Shown one piece after another: positions 1-9,465 of a stretch of DNA of 64,000 nucleotides (position 1 is the first letter of the stretch; each line of letters starts with the position of its first letter). The notes beneath the pieces were generated by a model that saw only the letters and a program-made list of their open reading frames with translations, was not told where the DNA came from and searched no databases. This DNA is from a virus. Where the stretch lies: the IMG/VR virus record IMGVR_UViG_3300020057_001228, positions 102,578 to 166,577 of that record. The stretch is one strand, 5' to 3'. The translations under genes and the position numbers were made by a program.

Positions 1-1
1 T

Positions 2-3000
2 GATGGCACAGCCGGTAACATGGTTGGTATCGTTAACCAAATCGGTCACCCAATGCTAGGTGTGTTGGCCATGGGTGAGGTCATTAAGACTGACCAGGCT
101 AACCGTGTTAAGACCACATACTTCGTAGGTATCCAGGGCCCATTCCACGTTCAGATGGGTATTGGTTTGGTTGCCCCTTACCAGAAGGTAGAAACACGTA
201 ACGAGCACGGAGCAATACAAACCCAGTGGGAGTACGCTCCTGATACTGTAGCTGGTGGTTTAATCAGCGCAGCTGCCTTCCCAGTCGTAGGTTTAATATC
301 TGCTGGAGCTATCCTTGGTTCTGCCTATGGTTGGAAACCAACTGGTAAGCTCGGTCTGGCTGTAGGTGTAGCTAAGTACAACATTGCTGTAAACCCTCTA
401 GGCCTGGCAGCTAAGCTAACCTCTGGTGCATGGAACATCATCTCCTCTGCTGCTGAAGCTACCCGTAATGCTGGTAAGCCTATGGGCAGAGCAGCTTTAC
501 CAAGGTACCGCGTAACACCAGGTGTCATCGGTTCCATCGGTCTAGCATCTGCCTTCGCTACTGCTATTGGTATGCAGTGGGCAGGAGCCAGGGCTGCTCT
601 TATCGCGCACAGTGGTGACAATATCGGTGGGCGTATGCGCGAGATGACCAACGTTAGCCAAGACATAGAAGCTAATGGTGGTAGGAACCTTACCAACCTA
701 GCGTTCGTATCTGGTGCTCTAGTTGGTGGAGCTTCCGGTTTAGGTGGCTACAGACATGACACCTTAGTCAAACACCCAGGTATGAGTAAGACTCAAATGG
801 CTAGAGGTATGGGTCTAGCTGGTGCCTACCGTGGCGCCGTCGTAGCCTTTGCTATGGCAGGACTAGCAGAGCTAGCGAGTGCTTACGGTGCTCCTACCTT
901 CATGAACAACATCTGGCTACAGGTAACAGGGTTCGGTCAGAAGGTTAATAAGGTAGATGGTGGACTTAGCACTAAGATGCGTAGGGCTAACCATACTACG
1001 GATGGCTTCCTCGGCAGCTATGATGTCATTGCATCACAGATGTCTGCTAACGAGAACGCTCCACCAACTGGTGCAAACTGGTGGGCAATAACGCTTCGTA
1101 ACATATCTACTCTTCCCAAGGCTATTTACCTAGGTATCTCTGCACCGTTTGTAGGAGCTGGTGGTGCAGCAGGTGTCAAGTTTGGTGACCAGACAGGTGA
1201 CGGTGCGTTATCCTACCCAACGTCATTCACGCAGGCGCAGTACCCAGGTCAGGACTTCACGATGTCTACCACCACATGGGGTAGCAAGACGATCAAGCCT
1301 GACGACATAGCTATGTACATGGATGTCTTAAGTAAGTCCCCTGAGTGGCTACGTACGCATAGGCATACCCGTAACCCTCGTGTATCTGGGACCATGTTCT
1401 ACCAGAGTGGTGCTCTACAGGATGCATCTCCATCTGTACGTATGGCTGTTACCCAAAGGCTCAACATCCACAAGTGGGCACTAGGCGCATGGGGTGACGA
1501 AGTAGCTAACTACATGGGTATCGACCCTGTAACTACTAAAGGCCAGATGTCTTACCTCACTTCCAAGGGTAGTGGGTTCCAGATGAAGCGCTTCGAAGTA
1601 AAGCTAGGCTCGCTGAGCAACGTCATCAAAGACCAATTCAGGAACATTGAGAAGTACATTACGACCAAAGGAGAGTACGTAGAAGTAGACGGTGTAAACC
1701 AAGCCGAGTTCCAGGCTCGTAGTGAAGAGCTATGGACTAAGCTACAACGCTATAGAAGCAAACTAGGTTCGCCTGGTGCTGCTACCTTTAACGCGTTTGC
1801 TAAGAGTGATAGCGATGACATGGTTAACATGCTCGTTGTTACAGCCGGTGCCGCATCTCTTGGTATGTACGCTGTACGACAGCTGTTCATCAATGGTAGT
1901 ACTGACAAGAGTGGCCTGCTGCAGAGGATCACACGCTCTTGGCAAGGTGCTATGACTAACTTGGCTACTGCTCTTGGTGGTAGTGAAGCTCTACAGAACC
2001 AGAAACTAGGTACCCATATTCAGATGGTCAGGCCTCTAGGTCAACCTATGCGTTGGGACCCAGTAGCAGAAGCTATGAAGGTAACTCAGCAGAGTCTTGT
2101 GGACACACTTAAGGTAAGTGCTGAGCCATACTACCTAGACTCCAGGGTAAAGCTGCATTATGTAGTCACCGGCCACCACTACTTTGCACCTGGTGGTGTA
2201 TCGATGGTAGATGAGATGACTAGACGTCTAGTTAACAACCAGGTTGGTAGGTTCGAGGTAGCGTTCCTACAGGGTAAGATAGCCGCTGGGTTCACCAATG
2301 CGTTCGACACACCTCTAACCTACAATATGATTGAGCATGGTCTTGTACAAAACATCCAGCTCATGTCCCAACACATCACTGACTCGCGTACAGCTCTTAT
2401 CAACTTGCTAAACCACGCAGGTGGGAGCGAGGCTGGTATCATGCCTCAGTTCCAGAACTACGTAGACAGAAGTGACGCTTTGCTCGCTAGGGCTAATAAC
2501 CTATTGGCTATTCATGTACCAGGACATGTTGAGGTAACTGATAAGGAGCTTCTAGCTCTTACCAGGGGTATCGCTGAAGATGTTGAAAAGCTAATGGTAG
2601 AGGCCCAGGACCAGCACGGATTCGTCCGGTTTGGTCTAGGTGCTGAAGCTAGTGACGTTACCTTTAAACAGGTGCACATCGACGCAAAGACCATGTCCAA
2701 GTCAGCTACAGCTTGGCAGTGGACCAGGAAGATACTTAGCGGTGCCTTTGGTGCTGATCACCACAAGAGAGTAGCAGTACAGTTAGAGGCTGAAAGAGTA
2801 AGGGCAGCTAGCGTACAGTCATCCAGAGGAACATCCCAGACCTTTGAAGGAGCTCGCTACAAGAGGACCACTGGCCCACAGGCTAGATCTGTAGCAATGT
2901 GGACTCGTAGTCTGCTTGGTGGCAGCATGGGTGATGAACTCCATGAGATGACCACTGGTGAGCTAGCAGCGAAGAACGTTGGTTTAGCAGCCGCTAAGGG

Positions 3001-5908
3001 TGGTAGTAGTATTCTAGCCATACTTAAGTTTGGTGGTTCATCTCTGATGATCATCAATAACCTTGGCTATATGGCATCGTTCCCCATCATGACTATGGCT
3101 GCTACAAGCAAGTACAGTACCAAGGAAGTAAGAGAAGCTGCTGCTGTTGGTATGCTATCTATGCCTGGTGTTATCGCTGTAGACGTCCTGATTGGTAGAC
3201 AGATCAACGCCCATGCTATAGCCGCTGGTGGCTCGTCTCCACTCTTCGCTAGCTTCATTGGTAAGCAGTTCGATAGGCTTGGTGGCGCAGCTACCATGAA
3301 GAAGCTGTTCCCATGGGCAGGATCAGTTGCAGGGTTTGCTGAGTCTAGTAAGATAGCCCAAGCTGTTGGTTGGCTTAAGGTAGGTGCTACTGATGGCTTC
3401 GTAAAGACCGAAGGCAAGCACGCTGTTGCTAATATCATCAGAGCTACAGTAGGTGCTGCTGCTGGGTACGCAATAGGTGGTAGTACGACCGGAGCTGTAA
3501 TTGGTGGTGCCGTTGGTACAGCAGCTCTACGAGGAGCTGTTCTACAGTCTCTACGTGGTGGTATACAACTAGGAGCTTTCGTTGTAGTAGGTGGTGCTGC
3601 TGATCACTTCTTCACAGGCGGTGCGCTTGTTAAGGGCATGGGTGAAACCATGGAGAAGCAACGTAAGTTCCAGCGCAGCGAAGACACATGGGCCCGTATA
3701 ACCTCTGGTGCATCTAGCATGGCTGCTGAGTGGATGCAGTGGGGTACTCTCATTGGTTCTGCTATTGAACCTGGTGGAGGTACTGTAGTAGGTGCTGTCG
3801 CTGGTGCTGGACTTGGTCTACTTGCTGGTGGCTTCATGGGTCTATTCGATGGCTTCCGTGGCCTAGATGACATCGGTTCTAAGATAGCTCACTCTATTGC
3901 TTTGGGAACTCAAGAGTACAACGTTAAGTGGAGAGTAGCTCTCGATAGGCGTGGAGCTAGACCGGCTACCGGTGTCTGGGATTGGATGGGTCGTGGTATC
4001 TCACGGGGTAGCCTGGGTATGTCTGACATTGTCTGGCAGACTATCTTTGGTAGGAGCTACGGAACGATCATAGCCAAGGAGATGAACAAGAATGGTGTAG
4101 AAGGTACAAGTCTATCTCTATACAACCAGGTCCTCAAATCCTTCTCTCCAATCTGGCATGGTAATGCCAACGACTACATCAAGAATGTAGCTATCCCTGA
4201 GCAGGAGGCTATGAGGCTAGGTGTAGCTGGTAACTCCATGTACAAGCTATTCGCTGGTGCTACGTTCAACGAGTTCAAGAATGGCATTGGCTACGATATG
4301 GTTCAGGGTGCAGACCTACCAGGTAGGTACTACGCTAACCCTAATGGTATTGGGCTTGCTTCTGTTACCGAGCGTAGGATTGGTGCTGACTTCATGCCTA
4401 GTCAGACATTCGGTGACCCTGTAGCTTCCGCTATGAAGACTCGTGCCATGATCACTGACACATGGGCACTAGGTCAGGTACTCAATCGTGAGAACACAAA
4501 CGTCGATAAGCTGCTCCGTCCCGATAAGGTCAAGGGTGGCTACCTAGACTCAATAGCTAGCGGTATAGGTTCAGCATGGGGCTGGTCCAAATCTACTGTC
4601 GGTGGTGGGCTTAGTGGTGTTGGTTCAGCGTTAGGTTACGTGGCTAATGCCTGGAAAAGCGCTGTAGGTTACTGGAGTAACGGTGCTGGTCCTGGTAATG
4701 GCGTAGGCGGTGTAAGTGACGGTGTAGCAATGGCTCATCGTATTATCACAAGTGACTTCAAAGGACTACACTTCAGTGGTGGTGGTAGAAGTGCTGCTCG
4801 TAACGCTGCAGTTGGTGGTGTGGTAGGAAGTAGACACATCGAGAACGCTGCTGGTATCAGAGACGCTAACGACTACGTGGGTTCTATAACCGATATGAAC
4901 AAGGCTGCGGCCCGTATCAACGGTATCAGAGGTATGTCCGCCATAGTCCACAATGCTGGATCAGGACTCCATCTACACGTACAAACCGCTGCAGGTACAC
5001 AGAGAGGCGTTGTTACTCATGAGTCCCACGAGCACCCTCATGAACATGAAGGCGAACACAAGGAAGTAAAGACACCTGTTGGTAGTATTAGTTCCAGTCC
5101 TATGGGTGGTTGGAACACCACTGTACTCAAGAGCATGACTTCACTAGCCAAAGGTAATACTCAACGGTTTGCTGGGTATATAGAAAGAGCTGCTGCTAAA
5201 TACGGAGTAGATAAGAACCTGATCGCGTTGATCGCATCGCAGGAGTCTAACTTCAACGTACAGTCTACATCTCACTCCGGTGCTATTGGTCTAATGCAGA
5301 CTATGCCATTCCACTGGACTAAGTCACAGGTAGCTTCTGGTATAGCTAGAGATCCTCTGAACAACATCATGAAGGGTACCAGTATCTTCTCTGGTTACTA
5401 CAACAGGCTGTCAGGTATCAAAGATAAGGTCGAACGTGTGAAGTTCGCTCTAGCTTCTTACAACGCTGGTCCTGGCCATGTAGACAACGCAATGGCAGAA
5501 GCACGTAGGCGTGGACTCAACCCACATAAGTACGAGAACGTTGTTGGACTGCTACCTGCTCAAGAGAACAGGGAGTACGCTGCCAGAGTTCTCGCATGGG
5601 GAGGTGGTAAAGCACCTACAGGTACCACTGGTAAAGCACCTACAGGTACCACTGGTAAGAACACAGGTGGTTCTGTACAGATTGATATCCCATCAAAGAC
5701 TATGATGGCAGCAATCGATACAACACGCCAGAATGCCTCTGAAAGAGTACCGGGCATACGTTACGCAGTAATGCAGGGTAACGTGGCTTACACGGCACGT
5801 GGTGAGGTTGTAGATAGAACAGAAGCTATGAGTGCAGATGCCTCAGACAATACTCAGTACGTATCGATGGCTAAGTACATGCAGGACACTACATTCAGGA
5901 TGGGATAA
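2..5908 (+). CDS. Giant tail protein (tape-measure-like) with C-terminal lytic transglycosylase domain, 5' partial
   Basis: The frame is open to the left window edge, so the true start probably lies upstream; the first ATG inside is at 20. From that ATG the protein is at least 1962 residues. Most of it is Gly/Ala-rich with long hydrophobic stretches (about residues 1020-1290), as in tape-measure or internal virion proteins. A soluble lytic transglycosylase (SLT) domain spans about 1719-1860: catalytic Glu near 1742 in SQES, then GLMQ and AYNAGPG. It would cleave peptidoglycan during DNA entry. A duplicated GKAPTGTT linker follows. This is the only long virion gene seen and is convergent with the minus-strand block. 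Transglycosylase call is firm; tape measure is inferred from length and composition. Confidence 0.85.
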   Translation, partial: DGTAGNMVGIVNQIGHPMLGVLAMGEVIKTDQANRVKTTYFVGIQGPFHVQMGIGLVAPYQKVETRNEHGAIQTQWEYAPDTVAGGLISAAAFPVVGLISAGAILGSAYGWKPTGKLGLAVGVAKYNIAVNPLGLAAKLTSGAWNIISSAAEATRNAGKPMGRAALPRYRVTPGVIGSIGLASAFATAIGMQWAGARAALIAHSGDNIGGRMREMTNVSQDIEANGGRNLTNLAFVSGALVGGASGLGGYRHDTLVKHPGMSKTQMARGMGLAGAYRGAVVAFAMAGLAELASAYGAPTFMNNIWLQVTGFGQKVNKVDGGLSTKMRRANHTTDGFLGSYDVIASQMSANENAPPTGANWWAITLRNISTLPKAIYLGISAPFVGAGGAAGVKFGDQTGDGALSYPTSFTQAQYPGQDFTMSTTTWGSKTIKPDDIAMYMDVLSKSPEWLRTHRHTRNPRVSGTMFYQSGALQDASPSVRMAVTQRLNIHKWALGAWGDEVANYMGIDPVTTKGQMSYLTSKGSGFQMKRFEVKLGSLSNVIKDQFRNIEKYITTKGEYVEVDGVNQAEFQARSEELWTKLQRYRSKLGSPGAATFNAFAKSDSDDMVNMLVVTAGAASLGMYAVRQLFINGSTDKSGLLQRITRSWQGAMTNLATALGGSEALQNQKLGTHIQMVRPLGQPMRWDPVAEAMKVTQQSLVDTLKVSAEPYYLDSRVKLHYVVTGHHYFAPGGVSMVDEMTRRLVNNQVGRFEVAFLQGKIAAGFTNAFDTPLTYNMIEHGLVQNIQLMSQHITDSRTALINLLNHAGGSEAGIMPQFQNYVDRSDALLARANNLLAIHVPGHVEVTDKELLALTRGIAEDVEKLMVEAQDQHGFVRFGLGAEASDVTFKQVHIDAKTMSKSATAWQWTRKILSGAFGADHHKRVAVQLEAERVRAASVQSSRGTSQTFEGARYKRTTGPQARSVAMWTRSLLGGSMGDELHEMTTGELAAKNVGLAAAKGGSSILAILKFGGSSLMIINNLGYMASFPIMTMAATSKYSTKEVREAAAVGMLSMPGVIAVDVLIGRQINAHAIAAGGSSPLFASFIGKQFDRLGGAATMKKLFPWAGSVAGFAESSKIAQAVGWLKVGATDGFVKTEGKHAVANIIRATVGAAAGYAIGGSTTGAVIGGAVGTAALRGAVLQSLRGGIQLGAFVVVGGAADHFFTGGALVKGMGETMEKQRKFQRSEDTWARITSGASSMAAEWMQWGTLIGSAIEPGGGTVVGAVAGAGLGLLAGGFMGLFDGFRGLDDIGSKIAHSIALGTQEYNVKWRVALDRRGARPATGVWDWMGRGISRGSLGMSDIVWQTIFGRSYGTIIAKEMNKNGVEGTSLSLYNQVLKSFSPIWHGNANDYIKNVAIPEQEAMRLGVAGNSMYKLFAGATFNEFKNGIGYDMVQGADLPGRYYANPNGIGLASVTERRIGADFMPSQTFGDPVASAMKTRAMITDTWALGQVLNRENTNVDKLLRPDKVKGGYLDSIASGIGSAWGWSKSTVGGGLSGVGSALGYVANAWKSAVGYWSNGAGPGNGVGGVSDGVAMAHRIITSDFKGLHFSGGGRSAARNAAVGGVVGSRHIENAAGIRDANDYVGSITDMNKAAARINGIRGMSAIVHNAGSGLHLHVQTAAGTQRGVVTHESHEHPHEHEGEHKEVKTPVGSISSSPMGGWNTTVLKSMTSLAKGNTQRFAGYIERAAAKYGVDKNLIALIASQESNFNVQSTSHSGAIGLMQTMPFHWTKSQVASGIARDPLNNIMKGTSIFSGYYNRLSGIKDKVERVKFALASYNAGPGHVDNAMAEARRRGLNPHKYENVVGLLPAQENREYAARVLAWGGGKAPTGTTGKAPTGTTGKNTGGSVQIDIPSKTMMAAIDTTRQNASERVPGIRYAVMQGNVAYTARGEVVDRTEAMSADASDNTQYVSMAKYMQDTTFRMG
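5606..5653 (+). repeat. 24-bp tandem duplication in the tail protein gene
   Basis: Two identical in-frame 24-base units encode GKAPTGTT twice, just after the transglycosylase domain. It looks like a flexible linker expanded by slippage. Confidence 0.9.
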
Positions 5909-6077
5909 TAGAGTCTATAGCATCCAGAATAACTTGTGGATCTGCAGAGCTCTTAACCAATTCACGTACGTACTCTAGACACGCCTTATAGCGGTGTGCT
6001 TCCGTCTGAGCACCATAGGCTTCTGCTAGAGCTTTACCTAGTGGACTGTTGATAGGTACGTTTGGGCTTAACTGCAT
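5895..6077 (-). CDS. Small hypothetical protein (60 aa)
   Basis: Unrecognised. The ATG is joined to the stop of the upstream gene as TAATG, a sign of translational coupling, and its 3' end overlaps the end of the convergent tail gene by 14 bases. The protein is mostly helical and ends in an acidic/hydrophobic segment (DAIDSIIPS). Last gene of the leftmost minus-strand run. Confidence 0.6.
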   Translation of the reverse strand: MQLSPNVPINSPLGKALAEAYGAQTEAHRYKACLEYVRELVKSSADPQVILDAIDSIIPS

Positions 6078-6469
6078 TAGATGTTAATCGAGGGGCCGGA
6101 CTCATTCAGTCTGGTTCCACGCCACTTACCAATACAGGTAAAGAAGATCTCCATCTCGCCACCTGGAGTGTCGTTGACTCTCGACGGGTGGTCTGGATTC
6201 CAATCTTCCATAATCATTACTCTATCTCCAGGCATGTATAGAGCAGCTGGGTCTAGATCGTTGTAAGCTAGAGTGTTTGGTTTGATGAAGTCACGGCTGA
6301 TCTTCACCAGCTTCTTGTAGTTCCGCTGATCGATGAAGAAGGGCTTATCGAATGGACCTTTGATATCGCTCTTCTCAAACTCAACGAAGATGCTATCCGT
6401 ACCAAGGGTATAGAGGACACGGGCAATATAGTAGTGACCTCTACCGTACATACTCGTGTTATACATCAC
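6077..6469 (-). CDS. Hypothetical protein (130 aa)
   Basis: Unrecognised. Starts at GTG 6469 or at the ATG one codon later. The sequence is rich in Tyr and mixed alpha/beta, with a central segment of the form PGDRVMIMEDW and no membrane segment. It overlaps the 56-aa gene upstream by 11 bases and is coupled to the next gene by TAATG. Confidence 0.6.
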   Translation of the reverse strand: MMYNTSMYGRGHYYIARVLYTLGTDSIFVEFEKSDIKGPFDKPFFIDQRNYKKLVKISRDFIKPNTLAYNDLDPAALYMPGDRVMIMEDWNPDHPSRVNDTPGGEMEIFFTCIGKWRGTRLNESGPSINI

Positions 6470-6629
6470 AGCTCTCCAGTGTCTCTAACATAAGCGTAAT
6501 GAGATCTAGAAGCTGATTCCTTATAGACTCAATGATCGCTAACCTAAACGGTCTGTGCCGATGGACAAGATCTAGTTTGGTCAGTAGCCCATCAACTAAG
6601 AGTGCATACTCCTCTAGTTTACTTTCCAT
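6459..6629 (-). CDS. Small hypothetical protein (56 aa)
   Basis: A short gene found by direct translation of the minus strand: ATG at 6629, stop TAA at 6459. It begins MESKLEEYAL and ends LESCDV, and is predicted all-helical and leucine-rich. It overlaps both neighbours by 11 bases, matching the packing of the block. No function can be proposed. Confidence 0.55.
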   Translation of the reverse strand: MESKLEEYALLVDGLLTKLDLVHRHRPFRLAIIESIRNQLLDLITLMLETLESCDV

Positions 6630-7101
6630 CACCTGGTAGTCTTACGCTAGACTTATTGTCTCTGAGTTCGGTTAGCCTAGCTATCACCTTAGCTCTAGCG
6701 ATCTCACCACATTCCTCTTTGAGGATATCTAGGTAAGCTTCTTTGAATCTCTCGTTCTCTTCGTACAGAGCAACGGTCTCTAGAACTTCCTTAGCCAGCT
6801 TGAGTGACTGTCGGATCTCACCAAGGGCCTTACCACGACTCTCCATATCACCAGACTGTTTGGCTTCGTTCAGGAAGGCTACAACCTCTCCCAAGAGCTC
6901 AGGTAGTCTGCTGCTAAGATCAAAGATGTTGGAGTTGCCAGCAGCTAGTTTAGCTACGACAGCTTTCACTGGCATGTTCTTGGTACGCCATTTGGTTACA
7001 GCTTCTACTTCGAGGCCCATCTCGTCAGCAATCTCGGTGTCCTTCTGACCACGCTCAATGCGCTCTTTGACTTCATCGCCAAGCTTCAGCTTATCTATCA
7101 C
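6619..7101 (-). CDS. HTH-containing helical protein, possible small terminase or regulator
   Basis: GTG start at 7101 with GAGG six bases upstream. Residues about 15-40 (ERGQKDTEIADEMGLEVEAV) have the spacing of a helix-turn-helix; the remainder is helical with a charged, coiled-coil-like C-terminus. An N-terminal HTH followed by helices fits phage small terminase subunits but also small transcription regulators. No terminase large subunit is visible in the window. It overlaps the 112-aa gene upstream by 11 bases, and that gene also looks like a DNA-binding protein. Function is inference. Confidence 0.55.
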   Translation of the reverse strand: MIDKLKLGDEVKERIERGQKDTEIADEMGLEVEAVTKWRTKNMPVKAVVAKLAAGNSNIFDLSSRLPELLGEVVAFLNEAKQSGDMESRGKALGEIRQSLKLAKEVLETVALYEENERFKEAYLDILKEECGEIARAKVIARLTELRDNKSSVRLPGDGK

Positions 7102-7429
7102 GCTTGACCTCAGTCTTTACTACAGTCTCTTCGAGATCTCTATTCGCCAGTCTATATAGTATACACTCTATAGCCTGATCCAGCTTACGCTTCACGGTAC
7201 TGTAGTCATAGTTAACCCGAGCTGATATCAGATGTCTGGGCATTCGGCTCACTGTGTAGAGCTTAAGGACACTGTGGAGTACTTCATCAGTCTCCTGTAG
7301 TTCCTTGATGCACACCTTCACATCTTCAGCACTATGGTACCCCCACCCATCAATCCAAGGTTCATGGTGAGAGTACCCATTACGTAGGTACTTTATGAAA
7401 CTATCTCTGCGTGCGTTTGGACTGGGCAT
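7091..7429 (-). CDS. Possible sigma-region-4-like / ArpU-like DNA-binding protein
   Basis: 112 residues, ATG preceded by GGTG. The C-terminal half (about residues 63-100) contains a segment, ISARVNYDYSTVKRKLDQAI, that resembles the helix-turn-helix of sigma region 4 and of phage late regulators of the ArpU/RinA type. Position next to the virion gene and beside another HTH protein fits a late-gene switch. Homology is not established; recognised by pattern only. Confidence 0.5.
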   Translation of the reverse strand: MPSPNARRDSFIKYLRNGYSHHEPWIDGWGYHSAEDVKVCIKELQETDEVLHSVLKLYTVSRMPRHLISARVNYDYSTVKRKLDQAIECILYRLANRDLEETVVKTEVKRDR

Positions 7430-7457
7430 GGTTCACCAAGACTATAATACTGAGTAC

Positions 7458-7487
7458 ATTTAACAATAGTTTAGAGTGCGATGTCAA
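7458..7487 (-). promoter_or_regulatory. Candidate sigma70-like promoter
   Basis: Minus strand carries TTGACA (7482-7487), 18 bases, then TTAAAT (7458-7463). It lies at the end of the 106-aa gene and about 30 bases before the ATG of the HTH gene at 7429, in one of the few real gaps of the region. The -35 is perfect, the -10 only fair. Confidence 0.35.
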
Positions 7488-7791
7488 CGGAGATAGGGCT
7501 GATGACAAACATCAGGTAGGACTGCTCCGTTACCACCTTGAAGTCCAACAGCCATCCGGTAAAAACTTTAGCCAATGACGAGGCTTGATCATCTACGAAT
7601 ACGCAGACTTGCTTCGTCACCGGCGAGCATAGTGCTTCGATCTGCTGCTTTGATAGGTTACCTATGGCCCCCGCTACGAGACATAGTTGGGTAGCTCCGT
7701 CCTTCTCAGAAGTCCAGAAACCCGGTGAGTCTATCGACATAACTAGTTTGAAATCTAGCACGTTCGTAGACAGGTAAATAGCGGAGACCAT
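7471..7791 (-). CDS. Hypothetical protein (106 aa)
   Basis: Unrecognised. ATG at 7791 with AAGGTG seven bases upstream. Mixed alpha/beta with several beta-prone stretches and three Cys residues that do not form a metal-binding pattern. It follows the dNMP kinase gene by 11 bases and is probably co-transcribed with it. Confidence 0.6.
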   Translation of the reverse strand: MVSAIYLSTNVLDFKLVMSIDSPGFWTSEKDGATQLCLVAGAIGNLSKQQIEALCSPVTKQVCVFVDDQASSLAKVFTGWLLDFKVVTEQSYLMFVISPISVDIAL

Positions 7792-7802
7792 AGTTAAACA
7801 CC

Positions 7803-8387
7803 TTAACAGCGCATAGTGTTGTGATAGCGAGACGAACCCTCAATGAGAGTTACAATCTCTGTTGCTATCACAGAACACCTTGCGCTGTATGATTTCAAAG
7901 CCCCATTATTGAAGATGATCTGATCCCATTTGACTGCTTGATCCAAGTCAGTCTCAGAGGGATCATTCTCAATAATACGGCCTCTTCGTGCACGCATCTC
8001 TGTCAATGCTTCAATCCTAACAAAGTATACATCCATCTTGTCGGACCGTAGTCCCTTCAGATAGTCATACTCGTTACGAAATCGCATATCAGTGATTACG
8101 ACATTGCCCTCATCAGGGATAGCCTTCTTTACCCAGTAGAGTATATCTTCCAACCGACGCTTTGCTCCATGTACTATTAGTAGCTCACGCAGCTCGTCTT
8201 TACGGGCGGTCAATTCTTCTACTGTAATCCCAAGCTCCTCTGCCACTTCTATCTTCAGAGTGTCGGCAAAGCCTACTCTAGAATAGTCGTAGCCCATACC
8301 AGCAGCTGTAGGGATAAAGGAATCTGCAAAGGTATCCTTACCGGATCTCATCTTACCTGAGATAGCTATGATCTTACGTGTATCCAT
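7803..8387 (-). CDS. Deoxynucleoside monophosphate kinase
   Basis: 194 residues. Walker A motif GKMRSGKDT lies near the N-terminus, followed by an LID-like region rich in Arg, as in T4 gene 1-type dNMP kinases that convert dNMPs to dNDPs with ATP. I chose the ATG at 8387: it has AGGGGG upstream just past the stop of the preceding nuclease gene, whereas the longer frame would run inside that gene. It fits with the ThyA, dUTPase, DHFR and NrdJ genes elsewhere in the window as part of precursor supply. Exact dNMP specificity cannot be read. Confidence 0.8.
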   Translation of the reverse strand: MDTRKIIAISGKMRSGKDTFADSFIPTAAGMGYDYSRVGFADTLKIEVAEELGITVEELTARKDELRELLIVHGAKRRLEDILYWVKKAIPDEGNVVITDMRFRNEYDYLKGLRSDKMDVYFVRIEALTEMRARRGRIIENDPSETDLDQAVKWDQIIFNNGALKSYSARCSVIATEIVTLIEGSSRYHNTMRC

Positions 8388-8391
8388 TACC

Positions 8392-9465
8392 TTACCCCCT
8401 AAGGATCTTGTGTAGATCGGGGTGGCATACATCTAAGTACTTACATACTCTGGTAGCTTCAGCCATACTCTTAGCTCCACCTAGGCAAGGTGAACCAAAC
8501 TCAGTTGGGCTACGCTTACAGTGGTTCCCACTCTTAGCACTCGTAATAGAGTCCTCAAAGCGGTTGACTGCATCTTTAACGATGTCCCAGTTGATAGGGG
8601 CAAGCGTTGTCTTACCAGACCTAAGGTGGTTGATACCAATGTAGTAAGGCTTCTCACCAAACACTGCTTCGTAAGCAAACGCGTAGAGTAAGAGCTGATC
8701 CCAGTACATGACCGTGAGAACGTCTGGTGCTTCCCCAGAGCTGGTCTTATGATCGATGATAGCAATCTGGTCGTTGACCACTGCTACAAGGTCAGCAAAG
8801 CCATTCAGGTAGTCTTTAGTTCTCGGTAGGATTACAGGGTTCCTGATCTCACCGTTCCAACGGTTAGAGTCTGGATCCTTTACCTTCTCTGAGAATGAGA
8901 GCTCTACGTTCTTGACTTCTGTAAGCCCAGGGATCTCTTCGTAGTTCTCAAGCAGTTGGTTTGTTTCTGCATAGCAATCTACCAGGCTGATGCCCTTTAG
9001 ATCTTCAGTGCGTTTATCAACCTGCCTGTCGATGTAGGCTTTGCGTTCGTCTAAGCCAAGCTTCTCTGCCTCTTTCTTGTAGATTGAGGTCATAGAAGCA
9101 TTCTTAGGGATGCTGCCATCCTTTGTTCTTATCTGTAGCTTTGGGTCTTGACACTTGGTCGAAGCTCTCCAAGCTAACTGAGAGAGGTCTGTACTAAGAT
9201 CATTGATCCTACCAAAGACATCCCCAAGGTCCCGTTCTTCAAAGAACCTAGACCATGCCCCCTGAAGGGACTTGTGCGGGTGATCCGCTTTACCCTCGTA
9301 GAAATCTTCGAGGGCACTATGTACCATAGTTCCGATAAGCGTATGTATGTTTGTATCGCTACGGTACATACTCATTGTGTAATGTAGATGATACATCTCT
9401 GTGCAACGCGCAAAGGTCTGTACCTTGGAAACCGAATAGAAGCCTTTGTTATCAGCCACGAGCAT
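8392..9465 (-). CDS. Cas4/RecB-like PD-(D/E)XK exonuclease
   Basis: 357 residues. The N-terminus has a Cas4/RecB-type start with a Cys (VQTFARCTEMYHLHY). The catalytic core is GFADLVAVV followed by AIIDHKTSS, giving Asp and D-x-K. Three C-terminal Cys (in HCKRS, GSPCLGG, VCKYLDVC) with the N-terminal one resemble the four ligands of the iron-sulfur cluster of Cas4/AddB nucleases. Likely processes DNA ends in recombination or replication. It overlaps the next nuclease gene by 14 bases. Confidence 0.8.
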   Translation of the reverse strand: MLVADNKGFYSVSKVQTFARCTEMYHLHYTMSMYRSDTNIHTLIGTMVHSALEDFYEGKADHPHKSLQGAWSRFFEERDLGDVFGRINDLSTDLSQLAWRASTKCQDPKLQIRTKDGSIPKNASMTSIYKKEAEKLGLDERKAYIDRQVDKRTEDLKGISLVDCYAETNQLLENYEEIPGLTEVKNVELSFSEKVKDPDSNRWNGEIRNPVILPRTKDYLNGFADLVAVVNDQIAIIDHKTSSGEAPDVLTVMYWDQLLLYAFAYEAVFGEKPYYIGINHLRSGKTTLAPINWDIVKDAVNRFEDSITSAKSGNHCKRSPTEFGSPCLGGAKSMAEATRVCKYLDVCHPDLHKILRG

